DNA of 48,081 bases from JAOUEA01 sp963821935 (GCA_963821935.1 CAWGFM010000006.1:1-48081), one strand, 5' to 3'; positions 24,548 through 33,535 are shown, counted from the stretch's first letter. Translations and numbers: made by a program. Notes: generated by a model not told the origin, from the letters alone.

Positions 24548-26832
24548 GCTTCCTCCTCTTGGGCGAAGTGCAGCCGGAGCACCGCGTGCAGCCCGTAGAG
24601 CACCCGCCGCAGGTCCGTGAGGTCGTCGGGTGACGGTTCGCCCGGCGGGAGGTCGTCGAGGAGCTGCTGATAGACCCTGGCCAGGTGATCGATCTCGATG
24701 TGCGCCCTGGCCATGGAGCTCATCGGGTCCTCGCCGCCCATCAGCCGTGCCACGACGGGGTACACCGCGGCCTCCTCTTCCTCCTCGTGCTTGGGAAGAC
24801 GCTCCACGATGAACCACCGCACCGCTTCGAGCTCGCGTTGTGTCTCGTCGGGGCTCATCGTGCCGAGCCGGTCGGCCACCGTGCGGATACGCGCCATCTC
24901 GGGGGCGAACTCGCGATGCTCTGCCCGGAACCGCTCCGCCACGTCCGAATGCACCGCCGACCCCTTGCCGCCTCGGCCGCTGCCCAGTGCCCGCAGCGCG
25001 TTCAGGATCGATGCGACGTCGATCCCCTCCTGCACGATCGCGCCTCCGATCGGTCCGATGATCCCGAATGCGCCCAGGAACATGAATCCGAACGCCAAGC
25101 CCATGCCCCCAACCACGCTCTGGACCGCGATGCGTCGCGACCGTCTCGCGATCGACATCGCATCGACCAGCCGGTCGAGCCGGTCTACCACCAGCACCAC
25201 GTCGGCCGCCTCCGAGGATGCGGTGGCACCTCGCGCGCCCATGGCGACCCCCACATCGGCGGCTGCCAGCGCAGGCGCATCGTTCAGGCCGTCACCCACC
25301 ATGATCGTCACGCCGAACTCGCGCTCGGCGCCGACGGCCTCCACCTTCTCGGCAGGCGTGCGTTCGGACAGGATCCGGTCCACGCCGAGCGCGGCGCCCA
25401 CCGATTCGGCGACGTCCGGGTGATCGCCGGTCACCATGATCACGCGGTCGATGCCGCTTCGACGCAGCGACCGGATCACGCGCGGCGAGTCGGGCCTGAT
25501 CGGGTCGTCTATCACCAGTGCGCCCGCCACGGTGCCGTCCACCGCTACGAAGACGCACGATGAGCCGTCCAGCATCGTCCGGCGGCGCACATCGCGCGCT
25601 CGCCCCGGCAACGGTGCTCCGCCCGTGACGAACCCGGCCTTGCCCAGCGACACGCGCCGCTCGCCGACGGAGCCTTCCACGCCGGCGCCGTGCTTCTCGT
25701 TGACCTCATCGGGGAAGGTGAGCTCCAGATCACGTTCGCGGGCGGCCCGCACGATGGCGGCTGCCAGCACATGCGGCGACACCTGGTCCACCGACGCCGC
25801 GAGCCGAAGCACTTCGTCGGCATCCAGATCGCTGAACACCTCGACGTCGGCCACCTCGGGAACGCCGGACGTGAGCGTGCCCGTCTTGTCGAACAACAGC
25901 ACCTTGCCGCGTGCGATCGTCTCCAGGGCGCCGCCGCCCTTGACGATGATGCCTCGCTTGGCGGCCCTGGAGATGCCTGCCACGACGGCGATCGGCACCG
26001 CCAGGATGAGCGGGCACGGCGTGGCGACCATCAGGACGGCGAGCGCTCGCGTGGCATCGCCCGTCAGGATCCATGCGCCTCCGGCGATCACGAGCGTCAC
26101 GGGGATGAAGATCGCCGCGTAGCGGTCGGCGAGACGGACGGCTGGCGCCTTCTCCCGCTCGGCTTCACGAACGAGACGGATGATCCCCGCGTACGTGCTG
26201 GCCTCGACGGTCGCGGTGGCCCGAAGGTCGAACCCCGGACCCGCGTTGAGAGCACCAGAACGCACGAGGTCACCGCTCGGGCGTTCGACGGGCAGGGACT
26301 CACCCGTGAGCGCCGACTCGTCGAGCACCCCGCCGGACTCCATCATGCCGTCCACCGGAACGACCTCGCCGCTCTTGACGAACAGCCGATCGCCTACGGT
26401 GACCTCGTCGACGGGCCTGGCGACGAGCCTTCCGTCCTCGTACCTCGTGACGGAGACGGGAGCGCGTTCCAGCAGCGAGGACAGCTCTCGGTGAGCACGC
26501 CGATCCGCATAGGACTCCAAGGCCTCGCCGCTCGCCAGCATCAGCGTGATGACCGCGCCTGCGAGATACTCGCCTAGGGCCAGCGCGCCCACCATCGCCA
26601 GCAGCGCGATCACGTCGACCCCCGCCTCGCCGCGCAGCAGACCGGACACCACGTCCTTGGCCATCGGCACGATGCCGATGGCGGTGGTCGCGGCCCACGC
26701 GATGTTGGCGGCATCGGGTTGGTCGGACCAGGCGAAGACGCCTCCGACCGCGATACCCACCATGGCCGTGGCCAGCCATGCGTCGCTCAGGTCGAGGCGT
26801 CGGCGAGGGGACCGCTCGGAAACGGCGCTCAC
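24502..26832 (-). CDS. P1B-5-type metal ATPase with C-terminal hemerythrin domain
   Basis: 776 residues from a GTG. Heavy-metal P-type ATPase: TGES, the transmembrane metal motif ATPCPLILAVP (TPC instead of CPC), phosphorylated D315 in DKTGTLT, TGDHPD and GDGLNDAPAL. There is no N-terminal CxxC domain. The last ~150 residues are a hemerythrin-like helical domain rich in His/Glu (HREFAPEM, LPKHEEEEEAAVYP, HIEIDHLARVY, HAVLRLHFAQEEE). TPC plus a hemerythrin tail defines subgroup P1B-5, associated in studied examples with iron and nickel export. The GTGA start overlaps the nitrobindin stop, so they form an operon. Substrate is inferred from the subgroup. Confidence 0.88.
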   Translation of the reverse strand: MSAVSERSPRRRLDLSDAWLATAMVGIAVGGVFAWSDQPDAANIAWAATTAIGIVPMAKDVVSGLLRGEAGVDVIALLAMVGALALGEYLAGAVITLMLASGEALESYADRRAHRELSSLLERAPVSVTRYEDGRLVARPVDEVTVGDRLFVKSGEVVPVDGMMESGGVLDESALTGESLPVERPSGDLVRSGALNAGPGFDLRATATVEASTYAGIIRLVREAEREKAPAVRLADRYAAIFIPVTLVIAGGAWILTGDATRALAVLMVATPCPLILAVPIAVVAGISRAAKRGIIVKGGGALETIARGKVLLFDKTGTLTSGVPEVADVEVFSDLDADEVLRLAASVDQVSPHVLAAAIVRAARERDLELTFPDEVNEKHGAGVEGSVGERRVSLGKAGFVTGGAPLPGRARDVRRRTMLDGSSCVFVAVDGTVAGALVIDDPIRPDSPRVIRSLRRSGIDRVIMVTGDHPDVAESVGAALGVDRILSERTPAEKVEAVGAEREFGVTIMVGDGLNDAPALAAADVGVAMGARGATASSEAADVVLVVDRLDRLVDAMSIARRSRRIAVQSVVGGMGLAFGFMFLGAFGIIGPIGGAIVQEGIDVASILNALRALGSGRGGKGSAVHSDVAERFRAEHREFAPEMARIRTVADRLGTMSPDETQRELEAVRWFIVERLPKHEEEEEAAVYPVVARLMGGEDPMSSMARAHIEIDHLARVYQQLLDDLPPGEPSPDDLTDLRRVLYGLHAVLRLHFAQEEEAYAWLASEAGSVAPG

Positions 26833-27329
26833 GAGGGGACGCGGCGCAGGTCCGCGTTCAGATGACGGGTCATGCCGGTGTCGTCGGTCTTCATGTCCAG
26901 CTCATAGGAGAGGCGGTCGCCTTCCAGATGGTAGCGGCGTTCCAGCGAGACCACGGCCATCCCGGTCGTCGTGCGACCCACATGCTGCGAGACGAGTCTC
27001 ATCTGCCCATCCGCGTATGAGCCCTCGGAGATCTCCGTCAGCCCCAGCGGATGCGCCAAGGTCAACTCGACCGAGCCCGGGGTGGCGCCCGGCCGCAGGA
27101 ATCCGCGTTCGAAGTGCAATGGGCTGCCGTCCGCGCTCGACCAACTGCGCTGCGCGTACTGCAGGAACCCATCACCGACATGATCGAACACCATCGACTC
27201 GCCGTAATCGAAATCGTCCATCGTGGGGTAGCGACCGTGCCCCGACCCGTGCCAACTGCCCACCAGATCGGTCAGGAACGCGACCTCGTGGGGCAGCGGC
27301 CCGATGACGACGACGTCATCGACCGTCAT
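26829..27329 (-). CDS. Nitrobindin-like heme-binding beta-barrel protein
   Basis: 166 residues from the ATG at 27329. Family features: GSWHGSGHGRYPTMDDFDY near the N-terminus, LQYAQRSW, GFLRPG, AHPLGLTEISEG, and the C-terminal TRHLNADL whose H156 is the expected proximal heme ligand. Nitrobindins bind ferric heme and react with NO or peroxynitrite. The gene overlaps the small upstream gene by 14 bp and the ATPase start by 4 bp, so it is the middle of a three-gene operon with a P1B-5 iron/nickel-type transporter. Confidence 0.85.
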   Translation of the reverse strand: MTVDDVVVIGPLPHEVAFLTDLVGSWHGSGHGRYPTMDDFDYGESMVFDHVGDGFLQYAQRSWSSADGSPLHFERGFLRPGATPGSVELTLAHPLGLTEISEGSYADGQMRLVSQHVGRTTTGMAVVSLERRYHLEGDRLSYELDMKTDDTGMTRHLNADLRRVPS

Positions 27330-27564
27330 CGCTGGATCGGTGTTCGCGCGAGGTCGCGATGCGCTGGAACTCGAGGGCCAGGTCCGGCCCCGAGGGAGGG
27401 CGCAGGTGTTCGGCCGCGAGCACGAGCGTGACCGATGCGCCGTCGATGGCCGCCGACAGACGCGCCAGTCGGCGTTCGACGCGCTCGACACGGTGGGCCA
27501 GCACACGTTCACGCGCGCGGGTCTGCAGATCCCGCCCGAGGCCTGCCCGTTCCCCCTCCACCAC
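27316..27564 (-). CDS. Small helical protein at head of nitrobindin / P1B-5 operon
   Basis: 82 residues from a GTG at 27564 preceded by GGAGGAAGG, a good ribosome binding site. The sequence is arginine- and leucine-rich with heptad-like spacing (RERVLAHRVERVERRLARLSAAIDG) and should form an amphipathic helix or short coiled coil. The tail is polar. It overlaps nitrobindin by 14 bp and so is probably coupled to it. It lacks the Cys/His set of a CsoR/RcnR regulator. Function unknown; reality of the gene rests on the ribosome binding site, overlap and codon pattern. Confidence 0.55.
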   Translation of the reverse strand: MVEGERAGLGRDLQTRARERVLAHRVERVERRLARLSAAIDGASVTLVLAAEHLRPPSGPDLALEFQRIATSREHRSSDDGR

Positions 27565-27607
27565 TCAGCCCTTCCTCCGGTGCTCTTGCGCCCGCTCGAT
27601 CCCACCG

Positions 27608-27623
27608 ATACCGCTGATGGTAT
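27608..27623. promoter_or_regulatory. Palindrome upstream of the nitrobindin / P1B-5 operon
   Basis: ATACC-GCTGAT-GGTAT, perfect 5-bp arms, 44 bp before the first start codon of the minus-strand operon and 63 bp before the divergent MOSC gene. Size and symmetry fit an operator for a dimeric or tetrameric repressor; which protein binds is unknown. Confidence 0.4.
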
Positions 27624-27685
27624 GCCTCATGCCGGCGAGGACTCAAGCCGCATCGGCCGGGGAACACAGCAGGTAGCCTTGGCCG

Positions 27686-28456
27686 GTGCCATCGCTGGAG
27701 CGGATCAACGTGACACCGATCAAAGGCATGGCTCTGCAGCATCCCGAGATGGTCCAGATCACGCCGCAGGGCATCCCGGGCGATCGGCGCTTCTACCTGC
27801 TCGACGAGTGGGGCGGCATCGTCAGCGGCAGCACGTTCGGGCCGCTCGTCACCATCGTGCCGGCATACGACCACGAGTCGGAGCGGCTCCAGCTGCGATT
27901 CCCGGACGGCAACGAGGTGTCCGGGACGATCGACCGGCTGGACGAGGCGGTCGTCTCCGACTTCTATGGACGCGCGGTCGCCGCGCACATCGTCGAGGGA
28001 CCCTGGCACGATGCGCTGTCGGCATTCATCGGCAAGACGGTGCGGTTGCTGCGATGCGATGCCGACGGAGACGGGTTCGATGTGGAGCCGTTGACCGTCG
28101 TCTCGACCGCCTCCGTCCGCGACCTGGCCGAACGCGGCCGCCACGACGGGCCGTTGGACAGCAGACGTTTCCGCATCAATCTGGAACTGGACGGGTGCGA
28201 ACCGTACGACGAAGACGCCTGGGACGGGCACACGGTGGGCATCGGCGACGCGGAGATCCGGATCACCGGAGCTATCCCGCGGTGTGTCGTCACGACGCAG
28301 GACCCCGAGCGCGGCACCAAGGACTGGAACACGCTCACCCAGATCGCCAAGTATCGACCCCGGATCGAGGGCGGCGGCGGGCTTCCGTTCGGCATGTACG
28401 CGAAGGTGGTGCGGCCAGGGGTCGCCCGTGTGGGGGACGTGCTCCAGGTCCACTAG
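27686..28456 (+). CDS. MOSC-domain protein (YcbX/mARC-like)
   Basis: 256 residues from a GTG. An N-terminal beta-barrel (LERINVTPIKGMALQHPEMV, GIPGDRRFYLLDEWG) is followed by the MOSC domain with FRINLELDGCEPYDEDAWDGHTVGIGDAEI and IPRCVVTTQDPERGTKD. The conserved cysteine in PRC is the expected molybdenum-cofactor ligand. Such proteins resemble the mitochondrial amidoxime-reducing component and bacterial YcbX, which reduce N-hydroxylated compounds; the substrate here is unknown. Divergent from the nitrobindin operon, sharing the short intergenic palindrome region. Confidence 0.85.
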   Translation: MPSLERINVTPIKGMALQHPEMVQITPQGIPGDRRFYLLDEWGGIVSGSTFGPLVTIVPAYDHESERLQLRFPDGNEVSGTIDRLDEAVVSDFYGRAVAAHIVEGPWHDALSAFIGKTVRLLRCDADGDGFDVEPLTVVSTASVRDLAERGRHDGPLDSRRFRINLELDGCEPYDEDAWDGHTVGIGDAEIRITGAIPRCVVTTQDPERGTKDWNTLTQIAKYRPRIEGGGGLPFGMYAKVVRPGVARVGDVLQVH

Positions 28457-28614
28457 CGCGCAGGCTATCCCTGACTGCCGTTCAGCCGAATTACCTCCCT
28501 CAGGGTATGCAGTCCCCGGGAACGAAACCGATTTCTCTTCCAAGCGTTCCACAGGTTCCGCGTTCGTCTGGCCCCTAGCGCCGAGGACGCCATGCAAGGA
28601 GGAGAAGGATCGGA

Positions 28615-29085
28615 ATGAAGCGTTCGAACAAGATCACCGCGGCGGTCGTCCTGACCGGCGTCATGCTCGTGAGCAGCATCGCGTACGCGGCCTGGACCGC
28701 CACCGGCGCCGGCTCCGGCTACGCGAAGGCCTCGACCGCCCAGGCGCTGACCACGGTCGACGTCTCCGCGTCGACGTCGGCCACCCTCTACCCCGGCGCC
28801 ACCGGCGACGTCTCGCTCCGCATCAACAACCCCAACCCCTACCCCGTGCGGGTGACGACCGTGACCGGCTCCGGAACGATCGATTCCGATTCGACCGCCG
28901 CGTGTGACGCCTCGACCGGCGTGACCTTCACCAACCAGTCCGGCTTGACGTTGAACGTGCCGGCCTCGAGTGCGCAGACGTTCGTGCTGTCGGGCTCGGT
29001 GGCCATGGCCAACGCCTCGCACACCGACTGCCAGGGCGCCGTCTTCACGATCCCCGTGACCCTGACGGGCGCCAGCAACGCCTGA
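28615..29085 (+). CDS. Exported beta-rich surface protein 1
   Basis: 156 residues with AAGGAGGAGAAGG just before the ATG. Signal peptide KRSNKITAAVVLTGVMLVSSIAYAA, then a mature N-terminus WTATGAGSGYAKA. The rest is serine/threonine-rich with beta-strand alternation (GDVSLRINNPNPYPVRVTTV) and two cysteines (ACDAS, DCQGA) likely to pair. The signal plus W-x-GxGSG-x-A pattern recalls SipW/TasA-like exported proteins of Gram-positives, but no dedicated signal peptidase is nearby. Probably a cell-surface or extracellular structural protein. Confidence 0.7.
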   Translation: MKRSNKITAAVVLTGVMLVSSIAYAAWTATGAGSGYAKASTAQALTTVDVSASTSATLYPGATGDVSLRINNPNPYPVRVTTVTGSGTIDSDSTAACDASTGVTFTNQSGLTLNVPASSAQTFVLSGSVAMANASHTDCQGAVFTIPVTLTGASNA

Positions 29086-29098
29086 CCGACCGCGTCAT

Positions 29099-29130
29099 CG
29101 AGGGGGCGGAGGCACGCTTCCGCCCCCTCG
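29099..29130. terminator. 12-bp perfect hairpin between surface-protein genes
   Basis: CGAGGGGGCGGA and its exact complement with an 8-base loop, 14 bp after the stop of the first exported-protein gene. There is no T-run, so it may be a partial terminator, an attenuator or an mRNA-end stabiliser giving more of the first protein than of the two downstream. Confidence 0.65.
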
Positions 29131-29162
29131 ACCGGTCCCCCGAAATACCGGAAGAGGAAGCG

Positions 29163-29603
29163 ATGCGGGTTCCACGTAGGATCGCGGTGAGCCTGAAGCT
29201 CGCGCTCGTGTGCGTGTTCGCCGCGGCCGCGCTGGCCCAGGCGTCGGCCTTCCGTTCGGACCCTCGTGACGGTTCCGCCGCCGCCGCCAAGCCTTCGGCC
29301 TTCCGAGCGAAGGGCAACCTGGTCGGCCTCTATCCCGGTCTCAGCACCAAGGTACGGGTGAAGGTGACCAATCGCGGCGCCTCCCCGATCACCCTGACCC
29401 AACTCAAGGCGAAGGTGAAGAGCACGACCGTGGGCTGCTCGGCCGCGACCCTCAAGATCTCGCCCTTCAAGGGTCGCAAGCGGATCGGCCGTCACGCCAC
29501 GGTGACGGTGCGGCTGCCGGCACGCATGAGCGCGAGCGCCCCGGACGCCTGCCAGGGCACCCGCTACCAGCTCTCGTACTCCGGGAAAGCCACACCGGCA
29601 TGA
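29163..29603 (+). CDS. Exported basic surface protein 2
   Basis: 146 residues; GGAAGAGGAAG precedes the ATG. Signal peptide with basic start and hydrophobic core (SLKLALVCVFAAAALAQASA). The mature protein is lysine/arginine-rich, with LVGLYPGLSTKVRVKVTNRGASPITLTQLKAK, a pattern matching the NLYPGATGDVSLRINN part of the upstream protein (YPG then a strand and an N/R-P turn). Two cysteines (GCSAAT, ACQGT) align with those of protein 1, suggesting a related fold. Stop overlaps the next start (ATGA). Confidence 0.65.
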   Translation: MRVPRRIAVSLKLALVCVFAAAALAQASAFRSDPRDGSAAAAKPSAFRAKGNLVGLYPGLSTKVRVKVTNRGASPITLTQLKAKVKSTTVGCSAATLKISPFKGRKRIGRHATVTVRLPARMSASAPDACQGTRYQLSYSGKATPA

Positions 29604-31126
29604 TGGTTCGCCGGCTGGTATCGATGGGGCTGGGCGTTCTCTTGCTCCTGACCGTGCCCGGTGTCGCGTTCGCCTCCTGGGTCGGTGCAGGCTCGGGCGA
29701 CGCCTTCACGGGCGCCGTCTCGATGCCGGGCGGTCCCACCCCCACCAGCAGCGCGACGGGGCGCACCGTGACAGTCAACTGGCAGGCCGTGCAGTTCCCC
29801 GACAGCACCAACGTCAACGCCTACGTGATCAAGCGCTACAACACGAGCGATGTGGCGCAGACGATCGGCGCAAGTTGCGATGGCACCATCACCTCACTGA
29901 CCTGCACCGAATCGGCCGTGCCTCCCGGCATCTGGACCTACACGGTCACGCCCAAGCACGGCGCCTGGCTGGGGGCCGAGGGACCGGAGAGCGTCGCGCT
30001 GACAGTTGATCCGCCATCGATGTCCTTCTCCAGCTCGACCACCCTCAGTTCCTTGCCTTCGGTCCTGAGCGGATCGGTATCGAACTTCCTGCTGGGCGAG
30101 ACGCTGACGTTCCGCTTGGACGATCCCTCGAGCGGCACGATCCTGTCGGGCTCGGTGACGCCATCCTCGATCCCCGCCAGCGGCACATCGGCCATCACGG
30201 TGACCATCCCGGTCCTCGTGTCGGCCGGAAGTCACACGGTGTACGCGATCGGTTCGCTCGGCTCCCAGGCGTCCAAGACCATCACCGTGCAGCCGCACGA
30301 CGTCACCGCGCCCACCGTGTCTTCGGCGGTCATCGCCAAGTCCGCGGGAGGCGTCGGCGGGTTCATCAAACAGGGTGGCCAGTACTACGTCTACGCCAAC
30401 CCCACCGACCTGGGCTCGCCGACCAGCGGCCTGTCGACCGTCCGCGCGAACGTGAGCGCGATCACGACCGGAGCCACGAACGTCTCGCTCAGTCTCGGCG
30501 CGTACACGGTCGAAGGGGTCGACTACACCCACCGCAGCGCGATCCAGACCGCGAACAACCCGTTGACCGCCGGCTCGAAGAACTTCACGATCACGGCGAC
30601 CGACATCGCCGGCAACGTCAGCTCGCCGAGCTTCTCGGTCACGGTGGACAACACGGCCCCCACGGCCACCGATGTCCAGACGACCAACGTGGGCGGCGGC
30701 ACTAACGGGAAGGCGGAAACGGGCGACACGATCACGTTCACCTATTCCGAGACGTTGGACCCGTACTCGATCCTTGCCGGCTGGAACGGTTCGTCGACCG
30801 CGGTGACGGTCCGACTCCGAAACTCGGGAGGCGGCGACCGGTTCGAGATCTGGAACGGCCTCAACCTCACGCAGCTGCCACTCGGATTGACCAGGCTCAA
30901 CCGTAGCGACTACACCACCGCCACGGTGAACTTCCTGACCTCCACCATGGTCCGAAGCGGCTCGACGATCACGATCACCCTGGGCCTGCCGAGCGGTGCC
31001 ACCACCACGGCCGCGGCCAGCGCGGCCATGACGTTGACGCCGTCTGCGACCGCGATCGACCGGGCCGCCAACGCCTCCAGCACCGCCGTGGCCACCGAGA
31101 CCGGAGCGGCCGACAAGGACTTCTGA
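29600..31126 (+). CDS. Exported Ig-like / fibronectin-like multi-domain surface protein
   Basis: 508 residues. Signal peptide RRLVSMGLGVLLLLTVPGVAFA, then SWVGAGSGDAFTGAVS, the same W-x-GxGSG-x-A start as surface protein 1. Several beta-sandwich units follow: a fibronectin-III-like part (VTVNWQAVQFPDSTNVNAYVIKRY), two Ig-like parts (SGSVSNFLLGETLTFRL; NFTITATDIAGNVSSPSFSVTVDNTAPTATDV) and a C-terminal part with ETGDTITFTYSETLDP. No LPxTG or C-terminal anchor is seen, so it is secreted or held by assembly with its two operon partners. Either of two adjacent ATGs could start it. Confidence 0.7.
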   Translation: MMVRRLVSMGLGVLLLLTVPGVAFASWVGAGSGDAFTGAVSMPGGPTPTSSATGRTVTVNWQAVQFPDSTNVNAYVIKRYNTSDVAQTIGASCDGTITSLTCTESAVPPGIWTYTVTPKHGAWLGAEGPESVALTVDPPSMSFSSSTTLSSLPSVLSGSVSNFLLGETLTFRLDDPSSGTILSGSVTPSSIPASGTSAITVTIPVLVSAGSHTVYAIGSLGSQASKTITVQPHDVTAPTVSSAVIAKSAGGVGGFIKQGGQYYVYANPTDLGSPTSGLSTVRANVSAITTGATNVSLSLGAYTVEGVDYTHRSAIQTANNPLTAGSKNFTITATDIAGNVSSPSFSVTVDNTAPTATDVQTTNVGGGTNGKAETGDTITFTYSETLDPYSILAGWNGSSTAVTVRLRNSGGGDRFEIWNGLNLTQLPLGLTRLNRSDYTTATVNFLTSTMVRSGSTITITLGLPSGATTTAAASAAMTLTPSATAIDRAANASSTAVATETGAADKDF

Positions 31127-31177
31127 TCGCGGCCGTCCAACGACCGCACAGGTCAGAGGCAGTCGAGTGGTCGGCCG

Positions 31178-32770
31178 CTAGCCGAGGACCACACCTTCGC
31201 TGGAATCGGACGGAGAGGGATCGGGCAGACGCGTCATCCGGAACCCGTTGAACACCCCGATCAGTGCCGCGAGCAGCGGCACGAGCATGGCAACCTGCAG
31301 CGCGATCACGCGTGCGTCCGTATTGATCCTGATGATCTCGGCCTGCACGTCGCCAGGCTGACCGACCAGGAGCTCTTCGAGCTGCGTCGTGCTCAGGATC
31401 TGCGCGTCCTCGTCGAGGCCGTCTGCGACCTGCTGCTGTTCGGCGGGCGTGAACACCGCACTCGACTCGGTCATGCTCGTGAAGGTCAGCTGGAGGGTCG
31501 CCAACATGATGGCTCCGGCGAACGCGAGACCGAACGAGAGGCCGAACGAGCCACCCGCAGAGTTCACGCCTGCGGCTTCGCTCACGTGCTCCTGATCGAT
31601 CGGAGACAAGGTGTAGTTGTTGAGTTGGGAGACGAGCAGACCCAGCCCGGAACCTGCGATCACCAACGGCACGAGGAGGTACCAGCCAGTGTCGCCGCGA
31701 GGCACGATCACGACCAGTAGCACCATCCCGATCGACAGGAGCAAGAATCCCAACCGGATGATGCTGCTCGGTCGGCGAGCTCCCGCTTTCTTGCCGGCGA
31801 GCAGCGCTACCCCAAACATCGTGAGCGAGAGTGGAGCCATCGACAGACCGGTCTGCAGCGCGTTGTACTCGAGCACCATCTGCAAGAAGATCGGGATCGC
31901 GATCATCGAGCCGCCCAGCGCGATCTGCTGCAGCATCTGTCCGGTGATGCCGAGTCGGAACAATCTCGACCGGAACAGGTCAGGATCGATCAGCGCCGGT
32001 TTCCCATCGCGCTTTCGGTGGATGAGCCAGTAAGCGAACGATCCCATCGCGATTGCCCCAACCGCCAGGAGCGCCGCCACGGACTCCCCGCCCTCCTGCC
32101 AGACGAGGATACCCAAAACGAGTCCGCCCATGCCGACGACGGACAGGAGAGCACCGACGGCGTCGATGCGCCGAGGTCCCGTGTAGGCCACATCTCGAAC
32201 CCGACCGATACCCGACAAGACGATCGCGATGATCACGACCTCCAGCGCGAAACCCACGCGCCACGACAGGAAGGTCGTGATGAAACCACCGAGCAAAGGT
32301 CCGACCGCCGCAGCGATCGCTGCCGAGGCACCGACCATCGCATAGACGCGCTTCTGAGCTGCCCCTTCGAAGTTGCCATGGATGAGCGATTGCATCGCGG
32401 GCAGCAGGAGCGACGCACCGAGCCCACCGATCACTGCCCAGAAGACCACGATCGCGGTCACGTTCTGAGCGAGCGTCATCGCCGATGCACCGATCGCGTA
32501 TGCGATCAGGCCGAGGACGTAGGCCTTCTTACGACCGATGAGGTCGCCGACCTTGCTACCGATCAGGATGAAGGCTGCGGAAACGAGCGCCTCGAGCGCG
32601 ATCGCCGACTGGACGCTGCTGACGGTCGTGCCCAGGTCGTTGACCACGGCCGAGATCGACACGTTCATCAACGACGTATCGACGACCAGCACGAACATCG
32701 CCATCGCCAGCAGCAGTGCCAGACGCCGGTCGAAAGAGGTCTCTTCCTGTTCAGATCCAGCAGATACCAT
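31178..32770 (-). CDS. MFS drug-efflux-type transporter, DHA2 (14-helix) family
   Basis: 530 residues from the ATG at 32770. About 14 transmembrane helices. Motif A is present as GSKVGDLIGRKKAYVLGL. Helix 1 shows VLVVDTSLMNVSISAVVNDL, typical of EmrB/QacA-type proton antiporters, with the conserved first-helix aspartate. A periplasmic or extracellular loop near the C-terminus (AVFTPAEQQQVADGLDEDAQILSTTQLEELL) is also typical of the subfamily. No regulator is adjacent. Substrate unknown. Confidence 0.87.
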   Translation of the reverse strand: MVSAGSEQEETSFDRRLALLLAMAMFVLVVDTSLMNVSISAVVNDLGTTVSSVQSAIALEALVSAAFILIGSKVGDLIGRKKAYVLGLIAYAIGASAMTLAQNVTAIVVFWAVIGGLGASLLLPAMQSLIHGNFEGAAQKRVYAMVGASAAIAAAVGPLLGGFITTFLSWRVGFALEVVIIAIVLSGIGRVRDVAYTGPRRIDAVGALLSVVGMGGLVLGILVWQEGGESVAALLAVGAIAMGSFAYWLIHRKRDGKPALIDPDLFRSRLFRLGITGQMLQQIALGGSMIAIPIFLQMVLEYNALQTGLSMAPLSLTMFGVALLAGKKAGARRPSSIIRLGFLLLSIGMVLLVVIVPRGDTGWYLLVPLVIAGSGLGLLVSQLNNYTLSPIDQEHVSEAAGVNSAGGSFGLSFGLAFAGAIMLATLQLTFTSMTESSAVFTPAEQQQVADGLDEDAQILSTTQLEELLVGQPGDVQAEIIRINTDARVIALQVAMLVPLLAALIGVFNGFRMTRLPDPSPSDSSEGVVLG

Positions 32771-32977
32771 GCCCCGACGCGCTCCTCGTTCCCGTCGTGC
32801 TCGACGACTCCCTGCGAAGCACACCCTATCCTGGCTTCATCAGCCAACGGTTGAGACATGGGCCCTACCGGCCCGGCTTTCCTGCCTTCGATCGCCAGGT
32901 CGGCAACGCCGGGGTGATGGGTCTCCGGCGTCGTCGTGAGGACAACCCCGTCACCGCCGAACGTCTCGTCGGACCCC

Positions 32978-33487
32978 TCACCAGTCCCAGAGATCCATCT
33001 GCGGTAGACCAACGGTCCCGAGTATCTCGTTCACCTCGGCTGTGTGGTGGACGTCGTGGGCGAAGGCCCGCTGGATGAGCGCGCCGCGGGTGTACACCCA
33101 CCGCGGGCCCCATTCCGGATGTCGGATCTCGTCATCGAGCATGTCGAAGGTCCATCCATCGAGCCGGTCCTCGACGATCCGGAAGGTCGAGTCGAGCGCA
33201 TCGGCGAGTGCTTCCGGGCCGAGTACGTGTTCGAGGTCATCATCGCCCGGACAGTCGTTCCCGGCGTTCGGGAACGGTGTCGTCTCGGCTCCCGGCTCAC
33301 CGACGACATCGCAAAGCCCGAACACACGCTGGCACGCGAGGTGGCCGACCGTTGCCCACATCGGCCAGCGCTCAGGGGACGGAGTCGTCGCGAGCTGATC
33401 GGCCGTCAACCCCGCGACGGTGTCACGCAGCTGACGATTGAAGATGGGCCAGATGCTGAACGCGGGGCGGATCGTCATGTCGGGCAT
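32978..33487 (-). CDS. DinB-superfamily protein
   Basis: 169 residues; start at 33487 or a few codons in. A four-helix bundle protein: opening FNRQLRDTVAGLTADQLATTPSPERWPMWATVGHLACQ with the first metal histidine in GHL, and the closing HDVHHTAEVNEILGTVGLPQ with the second histidine pair. DinB/YfiT proteins bind a divalent metal and many are thiol-dependent transferases. Here the actual activity is unknown. A lone gene between the MFS transporter and the GYD gene, same strand. Confidence 0.75.
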   Translation of the reverse strand: MPDMTIRPAFSIWPIFNRQLRDTVAGLTADQLATTPSPERWPMWATVGHLACQRVFGLCDVVGEPGAETTPFPNAGNDCPGDDDLEHVLGPEALADALDSTFRIVEDRLDGWTFDMLDDEIRHPEWGPRWVYTRGALIQRAFAHDVHHTAEVNEILGTVGLPQMDLWDW

Positions 33488-33535
33488 CGACCGAACCCCC
33501 TACCCGGCTCAAGGATGAACTCAAACGGGTCCCTA

